Shown here one piece after another: positions 7,371 to 15,847 of a stretch of DNA of 37,351 nt (positions are counted from its first letter, which is position 1; each line of letters starts with the position of its first letter). The DNA is taken from NCBI GenBank assembly GCA_025210475.1, contig JAOARW010000074.1, positions 1-37,351 on the forward strand, read 5' to 3'. A program made the translations under genes and the position numbers. This DNA is from Carboxylicivirga sp. GTDB lineage: Bacteria > Bacteroidota > Bacteroidia > Bacteroidales > Marinilabiliaceae. Below the pieces are notes generated by a model. The model made no database searches and was not told the DNA's origin. It saw only the letters and a program-made list of their open reading frames with translations.

Positions 7371-8780
7371 TTATTTTCTTTCGAGTAAAACAACGTTTTC
7401 AACATGGTGTGTATGTGGAAACATATCAACCGGCTGAACTTTAGTTACCTTGTATCTCACATCCAATAAATTAAGATCACGCGCCTGAGTGGCCGAATTA
7501 CAACTTACATAAACAATGCGATCAGGTGCCGTCGTTAAAATCGTCTGCACTACATCGGCATGCATGCCAGCACGTGGCGGATCAACGATCATCACATCGG
7601 GATGGCCTTGTTCTCTAATAAAATCAAGATCCAGCACATCCTTCATATCACCTGCAAAAAATACAGTATTGCTAATCTGGTTAATTTCAGAATTAACCTT
7701 CGCATCTTCAATGGCTTCGGGCACATACTCCACGCCTACAACCTTTTTTGCGTTAGCAGCCACGAAATTGGCGATTGTCCCCGTTCCGGTATACAAATCA
7801 TAAACCACCTCTCCAGACTTAATATTGGCAAAATCACGTGTTATCTTATATAACTCGTAAGCCTGCTCCGAATTGGTTTGATAAAATGATTTTGGTCCGA
7901 TTTTAAACTTCAGCCCTTCCATCTCCTCAAAAATATGATCACGACCACTGTATAGAATAATGTTCTGATCAGTGATGGTATCATTTTTCTTAGAGTTGAT
8001 AACATACATCAATGATGTTATTTCCGGGAAGCTATTTTTCAGGTGATCCAGCAAAGCTTCGCGCTTGTCCTTATCCTCATGAAATAATGTTAAAATCACC
8101 ATCAATTCACCAGTTGAGGAAGTACGGATAATCAAAGTTCGCAAAAAGCCCTCTTGCTGCTTTAAATCAAAGAAGGTCAATCCATTGTTCAGCGCATATT
8201 CTTTAATAGCCAAACGGATAGCATTGGATGGATCTTTCTGCAGGTGACATTTCTTGACGTCCTCCACCTTATCGAACATACCCGGTATATGGAAACCTAC
8301 ACCATTTCGATGCTCAATGGGTTCATCACTTTTCAGCTCTGCCTCTGACAACCAGCGGTTATTGGAAAAAGTAAACTCAAGTTTGTTACGGTAAAACTCC
8401 GTTTTTTCAGATCCAAGAATCGGGCTTGTTTCAGGCAATTCCACCTTTCCAATGCGCATTAGGTTATTGATTACCTCCCGCTCTTTATACTTTAGCTGAT
8501 GCTCATAGGGCAAAGCCTGCCATTTACACCCGCCACAAACACCAAAATGCTCACACAATGGCTCCTGACGTATTGGACTATACTCATGGAAAAGTACCGG
8601 AAAACCTTCGTAATAATTTCGGCGTTTTTTAGTTACCTGTACATCCACCACATCGCCAGGCACTGTTTTTTGCACAAACACAACCCGGTCTTCAAACCGA
8701 CACATAGCTTTTCCTTCGGCTGCTACATCTATTATGGTTACCTTCTTTAATAGAGGTTTACTTTTTCGTGATCGTCCCAC
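7371..8780 (-). CDS. rlmD: 23S rRNA (uracil-5-)-methyltransferase, RlmD type
   Basis: A TrmA/RumA-family methyltransferase that makes m5U in RNA with SAM; the 4Fe-4S-bearing form is typical of RlmD (23S U1939). I place the start at GTG 8780 (469 residues), because the protein then begins at the basic GRSRKSKPLLKKVTI segment, where relatives start. The frame stays open to an ATG at 8867, but that adds 29 residues unlike the family, and a -7 box lies between the two starts. With the GTG start: TRAM domain about 10-70; iron-sulfur ligands Cys76, Cys82, Cys85 (CEHFGVCGGC) and Cys178; SAM loop DLYTGTG 328-334; IVDPPRAG; nucleophile Cys427 in YVSCNSATQARDL. The assignment to RlmD rather than another m5U enzyme is by family only. 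Confidence 0.88.
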   Translation of the reverse strand: MGRSRKSKPLLKKVTIIDVAAEGKAMCRFEDRVVFVQKTVPGDVVDVQVTKKRRNYYEGFPVLFHEYSPIRQEPLCEHFGVCGGCKWQALPYEHQLKYKEREVINNLMRIGKVELPETSPILGSEKTEFYRNKLEFTFSNNRWLSEAELKSDEPIEHRNGVGFHIPGMFDKVEDVKKCHLQKDPSNAIRLAIKEYALNNGLTFFDLKQQEGFLRTLIIRTSSTGELMVILTLFHEDKDKREALLDHLKNSFPEITSLMYVINSKKNDTITDQNIILYSGRDHIFEEMEGLKFKIGPKSFYQTNSEQAYELYKITRDFANIKSGEVVYDLYTGTGTIANFVAANAKKVVGVEYVPEAIEDAKVNSEINQISNTVFFAGDMKDVLDLDFIREQGHPDVMIVDPPRAGMHADVVQTILTTAPDRIVYVSCNSATQARDLNLLDVRYKVTKVQPVDMFPHTHHVENVVLLERK

Positions 8781-8801
8781 TTTTATCTTGTTTTTTCGGC
8801 G

Positions 8802-8809
8802 CAAAATTA
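8802..8809 (-). promoter_or_regulatory. Candidate -7 box TAATTTTG for rlmD
   Basis: Read on the minus strand, TAATTTTG is a perfect TAnnTTTG. It lies about 21 bp upstream of the GTG at 8780 and downstream of the far ATG at 8867. If it is real, transcription starts inside the longer reading frame, which supports the GTG start. No clear -33 TTTG. Confidence 0.4.
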
Positions 8810-8926
8810 ACCAAAAAAGGCAATAAATACGATTTAAGTGTTTGAAATGAGAGTTCTTCTGCATCAAACTTCAATATATTATCATGATATCCTTCCATTT
8901 GCAAAAATTATTATCGTTTAATTGCT

Positions 8927-8934
8927 TATTTTTG
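8927..8934 (+). promoter_or_regulatory. Candidate -7 box TATTTTTG for the QueF-like gene
   Basis: A perfect TAnnTTTG located 33 bp before the ATG at 8968. A TTTG sits upstream at 8898-8901, but with 25 bp spacing, longer than the usual 17-23. It supports the ATG at 8968 over in-frame ATGs at 8884 and 8935. Confidence 0.4.
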
Positions 8935-8967
8935 ATGCTGCAAAACATTAACCGAAATTATTTATTG

Positions 8968-9408
8968 ATGGAACAAAAAGTTTTAACTTTCAAAGACATT
9001 GACTCAACAATTTTAAAGTCTCTGCCGAATCCAAGTGAGCAGGCCTACGAGATTAAGATTAAAATTCCTGAGTTTACTTTTCTTGGTGTAAAGAACCAAC
9101 CTGACTTTGCCGATGTATTCATTACCTTTTATCCGAAAAAGCGTATAATTGAGCTTAAATCTCTAAAAGAGTATGTGCATCATTTACGCGACATAACTGT
9201 ATCGTATGAGCGTTTAATCAATATATTTTACGATCATTTGATTGAGGTTTATGAGCCGGAACGAATTCGTGTTACAATGATTTGTAACCCGAGAGGTGGA
9301 ATCAGCTCTAAACTTACCGTGGATTCTGATTGGAAGGTTCGCGGAGGCGAAGAAAAGTTTGGCGATTGGAAAAACAACCTGGAAGATACCTGGCAAGTAA
9401 CCATGTAA
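8968..9408 (+). CDS. QueF-family T-fold protein lacking the catalytic cysteine
   Basis: A 146-residue protein of the QueF (preQ0 nitrile reductase) T-fold family. Conserved blocks: NPSEQAYEI, PEFTFLG...QPDFA (34-48), ELKSLKEY (62-69), the core helix VSYERLINIFYDHLIEV and NPRGGIS (107-113). The active site is broken. The family motif LCP(x)TGQPDF reads LGVKNQPDF, with Gly40 where the thioimide-forming Cys belongs and the loop one residue shorter. The family His before the conserved Glu is Tyr80; Asp46 and Glu81 remain. The only Cys is Cys106 next to PRGG. So the known NADPH-dependent reduction of preQ0 to preQ1 should not run as described, and the true role is unknown. In-frame upstream ATGs (8884, 8935) add non-conserved hydrophobic residues. 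Automatic annotation would likely call this queF; I advise against the symbol. Confidence 0.8.
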   Translation: MEQKVLTFKDIDSTILKSLPNPSEQAYEIKIKIPEFTFLGVKNQPDFADVFITFYPKKRIIELKSLKEYVHHLRDITVSYERLINIFYDHLIEVYEPERIRVTMICNPRGGISSKLTVDSDWKVRGGEEKFGDWKNNLEDTWQVTM

Positions 9409-9416
9409 TAGTATAA

Positions 9417-9443
9417 AAAAAGGCGACCGATGGTCGCCTTTTT
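9417..9443. terminator. Strong bidirectional terminator
   Basis: A perfect 12-bp stem, AAAAAGGCGACC (9417-9428) with GGTCGCCTTTTT (9432-9443), and a 3-nt GAT loop. A's flank one side and T's the other. It ends the QueF-like gene on plus and, 2 bp beyond the stop at 9446, the small gene on minus. Confidence 0.85.
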
Positions 9444-9445
9444 AT

Positions 9446-9631
9446 TTATTTTAAATTATTCTCTTCAAAAGGATTTTCTTCAAATGAGTTTGGCTGTTGC
9501 TGAGCCGCTCCTCTCCTTGGTGGATCAGGTGGATCTGTTTCACCAGTCATCAACACCAGAGAGATTTCATTATCTATCTGATAAGCTTCTAATTCAGGGC
9601 GGTTATATTTCTTTTTCTTTTTAAATTCCAT
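9446..9631 (-). CDS. Small protein downstream of the T9SS adhesin-like gene
   Basis: A 61-residue protein starting at ATG 9631. The frame extends to a TTG at 9646, but that adds only five residues. The sequence has a Lys-rich start (MEFKKKKKYNRPELEAY), a middle QIDNEISLVLMTG and a Pro/Asp/Arg/Gln-rich end (ETDPPDPPRRGAAQQQ) closing with NPFEEN. There is no signal peptide or membrane segment. It begins 21 bp after the stop of the 1708-residue secreted protein, and a strong terminator follows, so the two share a transcript. I recall similar short proteins with a charged start, an EISLVLM-like core and a Pro/Asp tail in Bacteroidota, without known function. It could be a small accessory or regulatory peptide; nothing in the sequence decides this. 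Confidence 0.6.
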   Translation of the reverse strand: MEFKKKKKYNRPELEAYQIDNEISLVLMTGETDPPDPPRRGAAQQQPNSFEENPFEENNLK

Positions 9632-9652
9632 TATTAACGCTGACAAATATAA

Positions 9653-12600
9653 CTACTTAATAAATAACTTGTGCGTAAAAACACCTTCTTTTGCAATAAC
9701 TTTTACCAATATTACGCCTTTTTGAGGTGCCAACACCTTATTTAAAGAGCCTGAATTAAGCTGTTTCCCTAGTAATCTCTTTCCACTCATGTCGTATAAC
9801 TCAAGCTTTGGATCAATTAAATCCGGAATTTGCACATATACTTCACTATTTTGATTGTAAACTTTCACATTCTGCATTAGTTCACCATCTTCAATTCCCG
9901 TAGAAAGAGCTGGTTTAACATGAATAACAAAGCGGTTATTGTTTTTACCAGCCATGGTATAAAATTCATATTTCTCACCTGGAAGCATTATTTCCTCCTT
10001 TATTTCTTCCAAATCTTCAAGTTTAACCTCTACTTCTTCTGAGAAGTTTTCAATACCTGTTAGCTCAATGTAATAAGTTCCTGCAGCACCAGCTTTATAA
10101 CCAACATTAACAGCCCTACCGTCAATATAATCATCATAAGCATTAATTGCCAGTTCATCCGAAGCTTCCAAAGTATATAACTCAAGTAAAGAGGTATTGT
10201 TAGAAACATATCTTTTCTCTGAGCGATATGTATCCTCACCACTTGATACTTCTGGAGAAAAAGCAATCAAGGTTTCATCCTTTTTATTGTCATTATTTAT
10301 ACCTGTAAACCTTAATCCTGGCATTTTCTTTTCCGACTTTAGATAAGTATAGCGAGAAGCCGTTTGAGCTCCTCTTGGAATTGTAACACTTCCTGTTGTC
10401 TCACTAATATTTACCTGAACCCAAACAGCATGAAGGCTTGGAATATGTGTTGGATTTGATGGATCAAGATTCACATTACCCGATCCATTATGCACACCAT
10501 AAATACCAGTATCATTATGTCTTAAATAAAAATGATTATTAATTTCCGGTGACCGAGTTAATGCTATCCAGTCAATGGATGCTGGATAAGGATTTCCAAG
10601 CAAATTCCATCCGTAATTATTATATGGAGCCGTTACCCTTTCACAATTAAATACATACGAAGCGTTATCATTAATATCTCCAGAAAATATTAAATCGGTA
10701 CCTGCTGTGCTCCATACAGAATAACCTTCACCTGCATTGAACTGATCCGTTGGGTTCATTGCCACCCATTTTGTATCTGGCACAAAACGATAAGCATTAC
10801 CATTAATACCTGTACTCTGTGGTGTAGCACCGGATACCGGACTTGACACATAATAGTCGTAAGGCTCAGAACTAATTTGTTGATGAACCCGTACCTCTGC
10901 AGCCGGATCCAGGTTAACTGTTCCAATGTTGAGGAAGGTTGCATTTCCTGTTGACGGATCATTTGATGAATGCAATTCAAATAGATCAGTAATATTTAAA
11001 GTACCAGTAGCTGAAACTTTAGCATGTGCACCAGCTTCAATAATCATACTATTGATAGTATGTGTGCCAGTAAAATCAGGATAAAAATGTGTTGCTTCAT
11101 TTACCACACCAACTATTGCACTAAATGCTCCTACTGGTGAACCATCCCAATTAGCGGGATCTGTAACATCTGCACTTGCATCACCTTGCCAATGAAGGTA
11201 GTTGCCTGTTGTAAACACTGTAGTCTGAGCCCCTGTTTGAACTGCCCCAAGATTACTTTCTACAGCAGCCACTTCAACAGTATAATCTGTATTTGAAATT
11301 AAATCATTGTTTGGATTAATCGTTATTACATCTTTCGTTGCATTAATAGAAGCACTAAAAGGAACTGAGCCTCCAGAATAGGTAAAAGTAACTAATGAAG
11401 TTGGATCAACAATTTCGGCCCCTCCAACCTGACGTACAGCCTGGTCGTATGTTACAATTATATCCGATTGAATATTTACACTAACCGCACCATTGGCTGG
11501 ATTAAAAGTGGTAACGGGTGGATCGGCCAATGTGGTAAATTTCCAGGTATCTTTATCCGCAATACCTAAGAAGTATGCATCGTTAGATGTTGCCTGAATA
11601 GCTGTGCTTGCCACGGTCACATAATACTGTGTCCCTTGCTCATAAGAAGTCGCAGGATCATTGATGATTAAATCGGCACCCGATATACTAACTTGTGTAT
11701 CTGAATTATCAAATTCAATCCAGTAACGATTTAATCGTGTGTCATCAGAATAACGATATACATAAATATATCCTCCGGTTGCACCTTCTTTAATCGATTG
11801 ATCAAATGTTAAGGTCAATGCAATAGAGTTATATGCTACATCTACTTCATCAACAGCGGGACTATATCCATCGGTTGCAACAAACGGAGGAATTGCCTCA
11901 GTTGTAAATTTCCAAGTATCCTTATCCGAAATACCGACAAATGATGGTCCCCCTCCTTGTACTCTAATAGCATCATTAGTAATCAACACATAGTATTCTT
12001 CAGTTTGGAGATACTGGGTAGTTGCATCATTAATTGCCAGTTGGGCTCCTGTAATATTTACTTGAGCATCAGAATTACCATCCTCAATCCGGTAACGCTT
12101 TAACAGAGTTTGATCTGAATAACGACGAACTTCCAACCAACCACCAACTCCTGCTTCAATATTTTTATCAAAGTCCACGCTTAGTGCAACACTACTTATT
12201 GAAACATCTACAGCTCCAACGGCAGGTGTATAACCATCGGTAATAACAACAGGTGGTGTTATACCAGTTGTAAAAGTCCAATCACCATTAGTCGTAAACC
12301 CAGAAAAATCAACACCTTCAGTAGACTGAATTGAACCTTCATCTATAAGTATATAATATTGAGTGCTTTCTTCGAAATCTGTATGATTGATAGATAAAGT
12401 TGCATTCGTTATTGACAATAATGGATCGGTTAACCCTCCTTCAACCAAAAATGATTGGAAAGTACTATTATCAATACTACGTAGAATACGAATTGTTTTT
12501 AAAGTTGGACCAAACTGAATATCTCTGTCAAAAGTGATATTTAAAACCTTATCAATCACAACATCCGTTGCAGTGCTTGTTGGATCTAATGTTATAACAG

Positions 12601-14779
12601 TCGGGGCTTGAGCAATGGTTGTAAATGTCCAATCGGTAGTTAATGAAAAACCAGAAAATGGCACCCCACTCGAAGATTCAATTGCTCCATCTGAAATTGT
12701 TACATAATAAGCAGTATTATTTTCAAAATCAGCATGGTTAATGGTCAAGGTGGAATTAGTTATACTTAAATTACCATCAGTACTTCCTCCATCAACAGAA
12801 TAAGTTTGAAAAACACTCCCATCAGATATTCTGCGAATACGTATGACTTGTGGTGCCGCTCCGAATTGAATATCTTTATCAAATGTCAAACTTAATACCT
12901 GATCAATTGATACATCAACTGAATTCTGAATTGGCAAATAAGATGCTACAAGAGGGGCAGATGCTAAGGTTGTAAATGTCCAATCTGTTGTATTTAGAAA
13001 TCCACCAAAATTCACACCTACATCTGATTGTATAGCCCCTTCGTCAATTAAAACATAATACTGTGTATTTTCTTCAAAGTCATTATGCGAAATGGTTAAA
13101 GTAGAACCAGTAATATCTAACGTAGGATCTGTTAAAGCTCCTTCAACTAAATAAGATTGAAACAAACTATTATCACTTACTCTTCTGATTCTAATTGACT
13201 TTAATGTGGGACTAAACTGAATATTTTGATCAAAGTCTATACTCAAATTTTGGTCAATGGCCACACCTGTTGCTGTGTTTGTAGGATTTAATGTTGCTAC
13301 TACTGGAGGTGGTGCAATTGAAGTAAATGCCCAATCTGTATTTGCAGACAACCCCACAAAAGGCACACCACTAGTTGATTCAATTGCTCCATTTGAAACT
13401 GTAACATAGTAAGCTGTACTATTTTCAAAATCGGTGTGACTAATTGTTAATGTTGCATCAGTGATGCTTAAATTACCATCTGAAGATCCTCCATCTACAG
13501 AATAACTCTGAAACACACTACCATCAGACACTCTGCGAATTCGAATAACCTGAGGTCCAGCACCAAACTGAACATCTTGATCAAAAGTTAAATTTAGCGC
13601 TTGATCAATACCTACATTTACTGCATTTTGTGTAGGTATGTATGAAGAAATAGTTGGTGCCAATACAATGGTTGTAAAAGTCCAGTCCGTATTAGCTGTA
13701 AATCCGGGAAAACTTACTCCACTCAATGACTGGATAGCTCCATCATCTATTTGTATATAGTATTGAGTATTATCTTCAAAATCAATATGATTGATGGTTA
13801 ATGTTGCATCAGTGATACTTAATGTTCCATCCGTTAAAGCTCCCTCAACCAAATATGACTGAAAAATACTATTATCACTGGTACGGCGTATACGAATGGA
13901 CTTTAATGTAGGACTAAATTGAATGTCCATATCAAAAGTTACAGTTAATACCTGATTCAGACTAATTCCAGACGCTGAATTCGCAGGATTTAATACTGTG
14001 ACTGTTGGCACCTGAGCTACTGTAGTAAATGCCCACTCATGATCTAAAGACAACCCCGCATATGGGACTCCTAACAATGATTCTATAGCTCCATTAGAGA
14101 TGGTTACATAATACTCGGTATTAAATTCAAAATCACTATGATTAATAGTTAAAACATTATCAGTTATATCTAAATTGCTATCTGTTGAACCTCCATTAAC
14201 GGAGTAACTCTGAAAAACGCTACCATCTGAAACCCGACGAAGACGAATAGCATGCGTGCCTGTTCCAAACTGCACATCTCTATCAAAACTCAAGATAATA
14301 ACCTGATTAACAGATATATCAGTAGCATCTCTTAATGGGCTATATGATGAAACAAAAGGAGGTGCAGTTAGTGTCGTAAATGAAACTAAAGTAGGAGAAC
14401 TTTCAATTGGATTAGTTTGAAAAAAATGTGATACGCAATACAAATCATAATCTGTACCAACAGAAAGATTGGAAATAGAACCAGTATACGTTGTCGCTGG
14501 ATCAAAAACAACAATTTGGCCTGAATGACCTGCTGGTACATTTGTACCACTTGCATCCTGACCATTGTATACTTGTGTAATAGTGGGAGCTGCACTCCCA
14601 GCAGGTAACACTACAAAACTTGTCATATAACTACCAACAGTCAAATTAGTCTCTAATGTTGCTGTAGACTGAGATATACCTGTTACCGCAGGATAACCAC
14701 TAGTATAACTTTGCCCATAGGTTAAACTGCCTATAAATGCCCAAAGTACGATAGATAGTACTAAGTATATATGTTTCAT
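9653..14779 (-). CDS. Giant T9SS-secreted Ig-like repeat protein
   Basis: A 1708-residue secreted protein. Residues 1-22 are a signal peptide (ending YGQ). An Fn3-like domain follows at about 24-136. Then come nine Big_5/SbsA-type Ig-like domains, each ending in a W(T/K)FTT-like strand: six close copies of about 117 residues (140-839), two longer divergent ones (about 840-965 and 966-1085) and a last one ending near 1190 (VFTTGN). A middle part with YLHWQGD...DPANWDG and a GNPYPASIDW block is typical of Bacteroidota surface proteins. The last 75 residues (VKVYNQNSEVYVQIP...LELYDMSGKRLL...FTHKLFIK) are a type-A T9SS sorting domain. Expected role: cell-surface or released adhesin or matrix protein; no catalytic domain is visible. 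It is the first gene of an operon with the 61-residue protein. Confidence 0.9.
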   Translation of the reverse strand: MKHIYLVLSIVLWAFIGSLTYGQSYTSGYPAVTGISQSTATLETNLTVGSYMTSFVVLPAGSAAPTITQVYNGQDASGTNVPAGHSGQIVVFDPATTYTGSISNLSVGTDYDLYCVSHFFQTNPIESSPTLVSFTTLTAPPFVSSYSPLRDATDISVNQVIILSFDRDVQFGTGTHAIRLRRVSDGSVFQSYSVNGGSTDSNLDITDNVLTINHSDFEFNTEYYVTISNGAIESLLGVPYAGLSLDHEWAFTTVAQVPTVTVLNPANSASGISLNQVLTVTFDMDIQFSPTLKSIRIRRTSDNSIFQSYLVEGALTDGTLSITDATLTINHIDFEDNTQYYIQIDDGAIQSLSGVSFPGFTANTDWTFTTIVLAPTISSYIPTQNAVNVGIDQALNLTFDQDVQFGAGPQVIRIRRVSDGSVFQSYSVDGGSSDGNLSITDATLTISHTDFENSTAYYVTVSNGAIESTSGVPFVGLSANTDWAFTSIAPPPVVATLNPTNTATGVAIDQNLSIDFDQNIQFSPTLKSIRIRRVSDNSLFQSYLVEGALTDPTLDITGSTLTISHNDFEENTQYYVLIDEGAIQSDVGVNFGGFLNTTDWTFTTLASAPLVASYLPIQNSVDVSIDQVLSLTFDKDIQFGAAPQVIRIRRISDGSVFQTYSVDGGSTDGNLSITNSTLTINHADFENNTAYYVTISDGAIESSSGVPFSGFSLTTDWTFTTIAQAPTVITLDPTSTATDVVIDKVLNITFDRDIQFGPTLKTIRILRSIDNSTFQSFLVEGGLTDPLLSITNATLSINHTDFEESTQYYILIDEGSIQSTEGVDFSGFTTNGDWTFTTGITPPVVITDGYTPAVGAVDVSISSVALSVDFDKNIEAGVGGWLEVRRYSDQTLLKRYRIEDGNSDAQVNITGAQLAINDATTQYLQTEEYYVLITNDAIRVQGGGPSFVGISDKDTWKFTTEAIPPFVATDGYSPAVDEVDVAYNSIALTLTFDQSIKEGATGGYIYVYRYSDDTRLNRYWIEFDNSDTQVSISGADLIINDPATSYEQGTQYYVTVASTAIQATSNDAYFLGIADKDTWKFTTLADPPVTTFNPANGAVSVNIQSDIIVTYDQAVRQVGGAEIVDPTSLVTFTYSGGSVPFSASINATKDVITINPNNDLISNTDYTVEVAAVESNLGAVQTGAQTTVFTTGNYLHWQGDASADVTDPANWDGSPVGAFSAIVGVVNEATHFYPDFTGTHTINSMIIEAGAHAKVSATGTLNITDLFELHSSNDPSTGNATFLNIGTVNLDPAAEVRVHQQISSEPYDYYVSSPVSGATPQSTGINGNAYRFVPDTKWVAMNPTDQFNAGEGYSVWSTAGTDLIFSGDINDNASYVFNCERVTAPYNNYGWNLLGNPYPASIDWIALTRSPEINNHFYLRHNDTGIYGVHNGSGNVNLDPSNPTHIPSLHAVWVQVNISETTGSVTIPRGAQTASRYTYLKSEKKMPGLRFTGINNDNKKDETLIAFSPEVSSGEDTYRSEKRYVSNNTSLLELYTLEASDELAINAYDDYIDGRAVNVGYKAGAAGTYYIELTGIENFSEEVEVKLEDLEEIKEEIMLPGEKYEFYTMAGKNNNRFVIHVKPALSTGIEDGELMQNVKVYNQNSEVYVQIPDLIDPKLELYDMSGKRLLGKQLNSGSLNKVLAPQKGVILVKVIAKEGVFTHKLFIK
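12263..14362 (-). repeat. Threefold tandem repeat of an Ig di-domain
   Basis: Six Ig-like domains alternate in two types. Type A (residues 140-256, 374-490, 607-723) has ISDGSVFQ(S/T)YSVDGGS(T/S)D and GVPF. Type B (257-373, 491-606, 724-839) has PTLKSIRIRR.SDNS.FQSYLVEGALTD and IQ(S)...GV.F. The unit that duplicated is therefore the A-B pair, about 233 residues or 700 bp, present three times. Similarity is also visible in DNA. Confidence 0.8.
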
Positions 14780-14917
14780 AATCGCTTAATTTTCTTTCTC
14801 ACAATCAACCCGAAAGATACTAATTTGATTTGTATTAGCATTCGTTGATTCTGTTAAACAAATGTTGCCTGCAGAATCTTTGACGAAAGCCACATTAGCA
14901 TCTGTAACTTGCCGATT

Positions 14918-15652
14918 TTATTTGACAAACGTCAGTTTTGCTAAATAGTCATAATGCTCGCCATCAGCTATCTTTTCAAACAAAAAACCATTTTCTTTTG
15001 CTTTAACAGCCAATAGAGCAGGGTCGATAAACAGCCATTCAAATGCACTTGTTTTGTGCTGCTTATATGACATTGTATACATAACCTCACCATAATAAGT
15101 TTCATCTGGCAAATCGCAGTATGAATCTTCGTCAATGTATAGGTATCGCAAATCAGAACTATCCAAAATAACCTGACCTCCTTCGTTAAGGTATTCTTTT
15201 AATTTTGTGAAAAATACCGGTAAATGCTCAATGGCTGCTGCCAAACCAATTCCGTTCATCATCAGTAAAACTGTGTCGAACTTATTCTGCGGCTGGTAGG
15301 TATAGAAATCAGCATTAACTACTTTTTTAACCCCACGTTGCATGGCTACCTGGCAACATCCGGCTGACGAATCCAATACAGTTACATCAACACCTCTACC
15401 TTGTAATTCTATGGCATGTGAGCCAACGCCACCTCCAATATCTATTACCTTTCCTTTACTGTGTAAAATCGCCTTTTGCTCCAAAGACGGCATCTCAGCA
15501 AAATGCCTGAATAAGTAATCAACTGGTATTACATCATCCTCGACAATATTCGATCGTACTTTTATTTGTAGGTTTCGTTTTCCCGACAAGCAATCCATGG
15601 CTGCTTTTCCAAGTGGATCATTTGTTGCCGATTTATTTGAGAAATTATTCAT
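14918..15652 (-). CDS. Class I SAM-dependent methyltransferase
   Basis: A 244-residue methyltransferase from ATG 15652 (MNNFSNKSATNDPLG). The frame runs on to a TTG at 15706, but that is an unlikely start. Motif I is VIDIGGGVGSHAIEL, motif II DVTVLDSSAG, then VVNADFYTY and FDTVLLMMNGIG, with post-I and post-II strands in order; NEGGQVILDSSDL is motif III. The first 60 residues (AAMDCLSGKRNLQIKVRSNIVEDDVIPVDYLFRHF) match no named family I recognise. The substrate is unknown; it could be a small molecule or a protein. The gene is 195 bp downstream of rpe, beyond rpe's terminator, so it probably has its own promoter. Confidence 0.75.
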   Translation of the reverse strand: MNNFSNKSATNDPLGKAAMDCLSGKRNLQIKVRSNIVEDDVIPVDYLFRHFAEMPSLEQKAILHSKGKVIDIGGGVGSHAIELQGRGVDVTVLDSSAGCCQVAMQRGVKKVVNADFYTYQPQNKFDTVLLMMNGIGLAAAIEHLPVFFTKLKEYLNEGGQVILDSSDLRYLYIDEDSYCDLPDETYYGEVMYTMSYKQHKTSAFEWLFIDPALLAVKAKENGFLFEKIADGEHYDYLAKLTFVK

Positions 15653-15658
15653 AGGAGC

Positions 15659-15666
15659 AAAAATAG
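15659..15666 (-). promoter_or_regulatory. Possible -7 box TATTTTTG next to the methyltransferase start
   Basis: On the minus strand TATTTTTG matches TAnnTTTG, with ATTG about 20 bp upstream at the right spacing for a -33 element. It ends only about 6 bp before ATG 15652, which would give a nearly leaderless transcript. For this reason the call is weak. Confidence 0.3.
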
Positions 15667-15763
15667 TTTTTCGGTGCCTTTTAGACAATTCAATACCTGG
15701 TGACAATGAGTATCATTAAATATTCTCTTATCCTGATTAAATCTTCTAAAAAACTGTTAACAA

Positions 15764-15808
15764 AAACAATGCTTTATCAGAATCTATATCCCTGATAAAG
15801 CATTGTTT
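15764..15808 (-). terminator. rpe terminator
   Basis: A 17-bp stem, 15764-15780 with 15792-15808 (core ACAATGCTTTATCAG and its complement), and an 11-nt loop. On the minus strand it runs on to a T-rich tail (TTTTTG). It lies 39 bp past the rpe stop. Confidence 0.8.
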
Positions 15809-15847
15809 ATTATAAATATGATGTTTTAATCCAAAAATATATTCAGC

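Noticed and set aside
12263..14362. Regularly spaced similar DNA segments, considered as a CRISPR-like or satellite array
   Set aside because: They lie in one continuous reading frame and encode Ig-like domains; the repeat unit (about 350/700 bp) is far too long for CRISPR.
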